The notes beneath the pieces were generated by a model that did no database searches, had not been told where the DNA came from, and worked only from the letters and a program-made list of their open reading frames with translations. From assembly GCA_003427395.1 (NCBI GenBank), contig BFEA01000607.1:340675-370953 (forward strand): 30,279 nucleotides of DNA, given 5' to 3'. Position 1 is the first letter of the stretch, and every line of letters begins with the position of its first letter. Below, piece by piece: positions 26,664 to 30,279 of the stretch. Source of the stretch: Chara braunii. Taxonomy: Eukaryota > Streptophyta > Charophyceae > Charales > Characeae. A program made the position numbers and the translations under genes.

Positions 26664-27139
26664 TTCGAGGGAGAATTTTTTAGTCTTTACCCAAACCAAA
26701 TCTCCTTCTTTAAGTTGAGATGGTCGACAATGCTTGTTTGCTTGTTCGATCATTTGTGTTTGGGCTTTTCGAATATTCTCCTTTACTTTAGCTATGTCTT
26801 GCTCATACATAATTGCGAACTCTCTTGTTCCTGGGGGTAGCCGTTGGATTTATTCCCTGGTCAAAGCATCAATGGGACATCTCGGTCTCCAACCTTTGTG
26901 AAGTGTTAGGCGTTGCAATCTTCGGTAAGTTCTCATCCCAATCAATTTGGTCAGGCCAAATATATATATGCAAAAGTTGTTGGCACAATCTCTTAATTTG
27001 CTCAATTTGCCCATTCGTTTCAGGATGTCTACCTGACAAGATGGTCAATTTTGTGCCATATTCTTCCATCAGTTTTTGCCATTGCTGGCCGGTGAGCCGT
27101 ACATCCCTATCAGAGACGATGGTTTTCGGGAATCCATAC
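26664..27139 (-). pseudogene. Ty3/gypsy integrase core
   Basis: Minus strand encodes YGFPKTIVSDRDVRLTGQQW, then QKLMEEYGTKLTILSGRHPE, then TNGQIEQIKRLCQQLL. This matches the gypsy DDE integrase pattern 'GLPxxIVSDRDxxFTSxFWxxL...GTxLxxSTAYHPQTDGQTERxNRxLE'. The second catalytic Asp (in SDRD) and the Glu (in GQIE) are separated by 35 residues, the canonical D35E spacing. A stop near 26869 and a frameshift follow. Then KVKENIRKAQTQMIEQANKH and EGDLVWVKTKKFSLE mark the start of the C-terminal DNA-binding domain. It is cut off by organellar DNA and resumes at 24988. RT, RNase H and the integrase N-terminus are missing upstream. Confidence 0.92.
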
Positions 27140-27149
27140 TAAAAAACCC

Positions 27150-27416
27150 ATCGCATCCGGAACTTCTAGATGACGAGTTTCGTTCGGGTTTCCGATGGTT
27201 TTTGGGAACGAACAACTTTTGCCATTGCGGGCGTTCTATTCGGGCTGCCTCTTGCTCCTCCAGCAGGGCCAGCATCTTGGCCTGCTTAATCAGTTTCCTC
27301 TTCTCCATTCTCTCCTTCCTCTCTTGCAGGATAGCGGCAGCTCTCTCCTCTTGCTCCTTGCTGTAGGGGGTGGTACTAGTTCCAGACCTGAGGTCCACCA
27401 TGGTGACGGTGCACAA
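27150..27416 (-). pseudogene. Charged coiled-coil N-terminal fragment, possibly gag
   Basis: The minus-strand frame begins MVDLRSGTSTTPYSKEQEER and continues AAAILQERKERMEKRKLIKQ, AKMLALLEEQEAARIE. It is strongly helical with heptad-like spacing. It sits upstream of integrase on the same strand, where gag would be, but protease/RT/RNase H (several kb) are missing between. The join is at about 27140-27215, where 'aaaaccatcg' occurs on both sides. I do not recognise the sequence as a named gag. That assignment rests on position. Confidence 0.45.
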
Positions 27417-27679
27417 TCAACAACAATTNCGCNCCTCAACACGTAGACCGAACAGGTTAACTTCTATCGAGGGGCCTTGATTCACTACTCGGGCTAGACT
27501 TACGGTCTCCTACCGACGTGGACAGAAGTGACAGGGAGATAGGGCTGACTAACTTTGACAGACTTAACGTCAGCCGGTACCAAGGTGAAGGTGCACATCC
27601 ACGGGGTAAGGGTTAGGCCAGGGCGTGGAGAGATGGTACCGGTAATCTTCTCGCTCCAGCTGGGTCGGCGCTCCGATCA

Positions 27680-27803
27680 ACGGTCTTGGTCAACTCCTTG
27701 GTCAGCGCTCCTGGTCAACGCTCTGGTCAACTTCGGTCAATGCCCGGTCAACACCCTTGGTCAACCCTTGGTCAATGTTGTTAAACTCCCCTGGTCAACC
27801 TTC
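27680..27803 (+). repeat. GGTCAAC minisatellite
   Basis: About nine (T)GGTCAA(C/T) or GGTCAGC words spaced 10-18 bp. On the minus strand each reads GTTGACC, containing the W-box core TTGACC. It lies between the two gag-like pieces. Confidence 0.88.
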
Positions 27804-28079
27804 CAACATCCTGGGTATGGCGGACCTTCTTCTTCTTCGTCAAAACCTTCGTCTTCTTCACCTCGACTATGGCTGACTTCGTCTCCCTCTTCGTCACTTT
27901 CTTCTTCCTTTTCTCTGCGTCTTTCTCTTCTTCTTGCTGGTCGTCTTCTTTCCCGAGCTTGGCAGCTATGGCTGCCGTCCTCCCTGCTCTCTCTCTCTTC
28001 CTCTCTCTTGCTGTCTCTCTCTGTCGAGCTCCGGCTATGGCGGCTTCTTCCTTCTTCCTCGCTTGCTGCAGCTCCGCCG
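27781..28079 (-). pseudogene. Lys/Glu/Arg-rich frame after primer-binding site, possible gag start
   Basis: A minus-strand frame starting just downstream of the primer-binding site encodes STPAELQQARKKEEAAIAGA and continues as a highly charged, low-complexity helix (RERKRERAGRTAAIAAKLGK...). Low complexity prevents a family call. Position right after the primer site favours gag. Other frames over the same DNA, including the 200-residue Ser/Leu-rich plus-strand frame, are compositional shadows. Confidence 0.4.
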
Positions 28080-28095
28080 GCGTGGACAACGGGTA

Positions 28096-28110
28096 CCAGC
28101 TCCGATACCA
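28096..28110 (-). promoter_or_regulatory. Retrotransposon primer-binding site (tRNA-iMet)
   Basis: The minus strand reads TGGTATCGGAGCTGG, one mismatch from the plant initiator-tRNA-Met complement TGGTATCAGAGC. It starts one base after the LTR end ...GATTGCA (28112). This sets element orientation as minus. Confidence 0.85.
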
Positions 28111-28111
28111 A

Positions 28112-28566
28112 TGCAATCGGACTTGACTCTGGACTTACTTGCAACATGCACACTTGAGAACCGATGGCAAAATTGAACTCTTCCAACTCAGAAACAATAA
28201 TAAACTTGTATTACACTCAGTCCGAATCAACTGTACAACTTGCGGCTATGGCCGCCGAACACTGTCCCACACTCTCGCATGCACGCACGTACGAGGATCA
28301 CCCTGGATGTCCACGCTGCACAGCCACTCACACTCTGTACACTCTGTCTAAACCAACAGCTGGGCGGCTATGGCCGCCGTCGTCTTCCTCCGTCTAGCTA
28401 TGGCCGCCGGTGTCTCCCTCACTGGTTCGCTATGGCCGCTGTCTTTTTCACAGCCCACTTCCTCTCGGGGCACCTGCAGACCTCCACGCACAAGATACCA
28501 AGGCAGCTCTTCCACATGGCTCACAGGCGAATGCCTGAATGGCTGGACGCTGCCTAGTTATTTATA
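28112..28566 (-). mobile_element. 5' LTR, R/U5 portion (TATA to end)
   Basis: The TATA box TATAAATA is at 28566-28559 on the minus strand. The LTR end ...CCGATTGCA is at 28112, followed by the primer-binding site. It aligns with 3400-3831 over its length. It carries four GGCTATGGCC(G/A)-type motifs (plus-strand positions about 28244, 28366, 28397 and 28428), with equivalents in the other copy. U3 would extend above 28566. A possible TG start is near 28791 ('tgttggctc' on the minus strand), but I cannot confirm it. Confidence 0.8.
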
Positions 28567-28880
28567 CTTCTTCAGAGGTACCCGGGCCCTAGGTACCCGG
28601 GCCCTGCCTCAAAACGTGTGGGCCTGGGCCAAAACGTGTGACCCAGGGAAGCTTCCAGACGTTTGGCCTTCTGGCCAAAACGTGTGGAACCCACAGCGTG
28701 GTCCAGAACCTTCCCCACGTGCAGCCCCTACCCCTGGTACCTGCTGACGGGACTGGCCTACAGACACCTACGACCTTCTAGAGCCAACAAACTTACAAAC
28801 AGACTCTAGGCCTCAGTAGACTCAGATAGAGACTTCTAGAACAGACCTTCCTAAGCCTAACGGTAACAGACCTAACTCCT
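28567..28880 (-). other. Probable LTR U3 with ACGTTTTGG(C/A)C repeats
   Basis: Contains a duplicated 'aggtacccgggccct' (28576 and 28591) and three 'aaaacgtgtg' words (28611, 28631, 28677). This fits promoter-proximal LTR sequence, but no boundary is demonstrable. Confidence 0.45.
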
Positions 28881-29085
28881 AATCTACAGACCTAGAGATC
28901 GAGTCTTACACAGATCGTTGGGCCTAGGTACAGGGTAAAGGGTAGGTCTGGGGATCGAATCTCACTCAGCACACAGGGTCAATGTACAAGGTACAGGGTA
29001 GGTCTAGGGATCAAATCTCACTCAGCACACAGGGTCAATGTACAGGGTTTGGGCACAGATCTAGGGATCGAATCTCTGTGTCTGC
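28881..29085 (+). repeat. Four-copy repeat of about 56-60 bp
   Basis: 'cctagagatcgagtct' (28890), 'tctggggatcgaatctcact' (28947), 'tctagggatcaaatctcact' (29003) and 'tctagggatcgaatctct' (29060) recur. The two middle units share 'cagcacacagggtcaatgta'. Confidence 0.88.
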
Positions 29086-29544
29086 AAATGTCGGGTCTGC
29101 TGGGTGAAACCATTTCAACCTGTTCTGGAAAGGCCTAAGACATCCTGACCTAGTCTGGGTATAATGAATGCTATAGGTCTCCAGGCTGCATGAATCTTTG
29201 CACATTTCTTCAGATCAGAGAGGACCAAGTGTTGAGAGCTGCGCTAGCTCAATTTGGCTCATGCTTCCAGCGCCCAGTTATGGTGGATGCGCAACTACGC
29301 TGGCGCGTGCTGTGGGAGGCCTTTGATGGTAGAACAGGGTGGTGCCAGGCTAAGAGCTCTTCTGATAATGGCAGAAGTAGGGAGGAGGTCGGCACTTTCA
29401 CCCGCCACCGAAATAGAGCCTGATAGGGGGGAGATTGGTAGGGAGGAGCGATGAGATGGTTACCTGGGCCTGGTGAGGTCCAGCAATGGAGTTTTTTGGC
29501 ATCGATGAAGAAGTTGTGGTCCTTTCGGAGTACTTGGAACCTTT
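29086..29544. other. No recognisable feature
   Basis: Short overlapping frames only. No family motif, RNA or repeat is seen. Confidence 0.4.
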
Positions 29545-29735
29545 AACCACCAGTCCCTTTCCCAGCTACCTTGTCCCAACGTGCCGATTAGCATGGCGCA
29601 AAATCATGGTTTTGGCCTACCGGAGGGAAAAGGATGGCAGTGTGTGGCAAGATTCCACCCATGATGGTTCAGTTTTTCTAGGGGTGAGCAGAACAGGGCA
29701 CCGGAGAAGAGACGCGCGGAGGGACTGTTGGTTCA
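29545..29735 (+). repeat. Dispersed repeat, copy 2 (pairs with 22855-23035)
   Basis: Matches copy 1 through 'ccagtccctttcccagct', 'gcctaccggagggaaaagga' and 'ccatgatggttcagtt'. It then has an insertion of about 35 bp before the shared 'gggactg(g/t)tggtt'. Confidence 0.85.
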
Positions 29736-30204
29736 AAATCTCAATATTTTATTTATTGAACAATGACTGGCGGGGGACTGCGGGAGTGAAGGCTAGGAGG
29801 CTGTATATTTGGTGAAAATGATAAATTCAACTGCCTTTGTAATTCTCTCGTGGTGAGCCGTACTTCTCATATTTCTCTTCTCTTCTGGATCTTGGCGCAA
29901 GCTCAATTGCCAACGATTGTGAATGATGAAAACACATGAAGGGCATGAGTTAAGGATTTCATAATTGAAGGTTTGAGGCTCATTGTAGCCATCTTCCACG
30001 GTCAATGGTGTTACGTTTGTCAACTGCTATGCGGGGGGTATTTTCTGTTTCGTTTGCCTACTCACTTTCTGGTGACTTCCTCCCCGGGTTATCAGTGGCT
30101 ACACCAGCCACGTAAGATAATACCCAGTTCAGTATTGGGAATGCTGGGGAGAGTTGTCTGCAGATTTTTTGTCTCTAGACACGTGTCCTTTTCCATCTCA
30201 TCAT

Positions 30205-30208
<4 letters not shown>
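29736..30208. other. No recognisable feature
   Basis: Unremarkable sequence up to the terminal microsatellite. Confidence 0.4.

Positions 30209-30279
<71 letters not shown>
30209..30279. repeat. (TC)n microsatellite
   Basis: An uninterrupted TC run of about 70 bp to the window end. It is the reverse-complement class of the (AG)n run at position 1. Confidence 0.98.

Noticed and set aside
27555-28157. 200-residue Ser/Leu-rich plus-strand frame
   Set aside because: It overlaps the CT-rich complement of the charged gag-like region and a minisatellite. Low complexity and no family motif make it a shadow.

Overview
The window looks like repeat-dominated nuclear DNA of a green plant or streptophyte alga. 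Three things support this: plastid ndhB and plant-type mitochondrial nad1, nad2, LSU rRNA and trnS-UGA pieces embedded in it; U6 snRNA copies; and chromovirus-type Ty3/gypsy and LINE retroelements. A charophyte such as Chara is my best guess, but that is inference. I found no intact host protein-coding gene. Nearly everything recognisable is a transposon remnant, a retrocopied RNA, captured organellar DNA or a structured repeat. The assembly has ambiguous bases at 26434, 27429 and 27433, and the window is bounded by (AG)n on the left and (TC)n on the right.

Left part (1-3900): a 126-bp tandem duplication, an evenly spaced array of four CACGTG sites, a G-rich stretch, a decayed LINE 3' end (1502-1960, minus), a structurally complete mitochondrial-type tRNA-Ser(UGA) (2353-2437, minus), a 760-bp block of alternately inverted repeats (2486-3243) and the promoter-to-end part of an LTR (3400-3831, plus). 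Next is a 5'-truncated LINE (about 3941-7311, minus) with reverse transcriptase and zinc-knuckle segments and a poly(A) tail. A U6 retropseudogene with a perfect 18-bp target-site duplication sits in the LINE 3' UTR.

Middle (7312-20440): degenerate LTR-type sequence, the chromodomain end of a gypsy element (about 10412-11000, minus), then a long non-coding tract (11.1-15.5 kb). That tract holds tandem repeats (12.83-13.57 kb) and a family of hairpins (14.55-15.3 kb) with a conserved AATCTTAT-like loop and arms that change sequence while staying complementary. The stretch 17.6-18.2 kb is a diverged, internally inverted piece of 26S rDNA. LTR-like sequence related to that at 9.3-10.4 kb and at 23.5-24.5 kb follows.

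Right part (20440-30279): a partial duplication, two more U6 retropseudogenes (one with a 14/15 target-site duplication), a 33-bp tandem repeat, a dispersed repeat shared by 22.86-23.03 and 29.55-29.73 kb, and a decayed gypsy element on the minus strand (about 28.6 to 24.5 kb: LTR, tRNA-iMet-type primer-binding site, gag-like pieces, D35E integrase, chromodomain-like tail). Its integrase C-terminal coding region is interrupted by about 1.67 kb of scrambled plastid and mitochondrial fragments.

The genes do not work together as a pathway. The window records LINE machinery copying U6 RNA, gypsy insertion and decay, and organellar DNA captured at what was probably a double-strand break.
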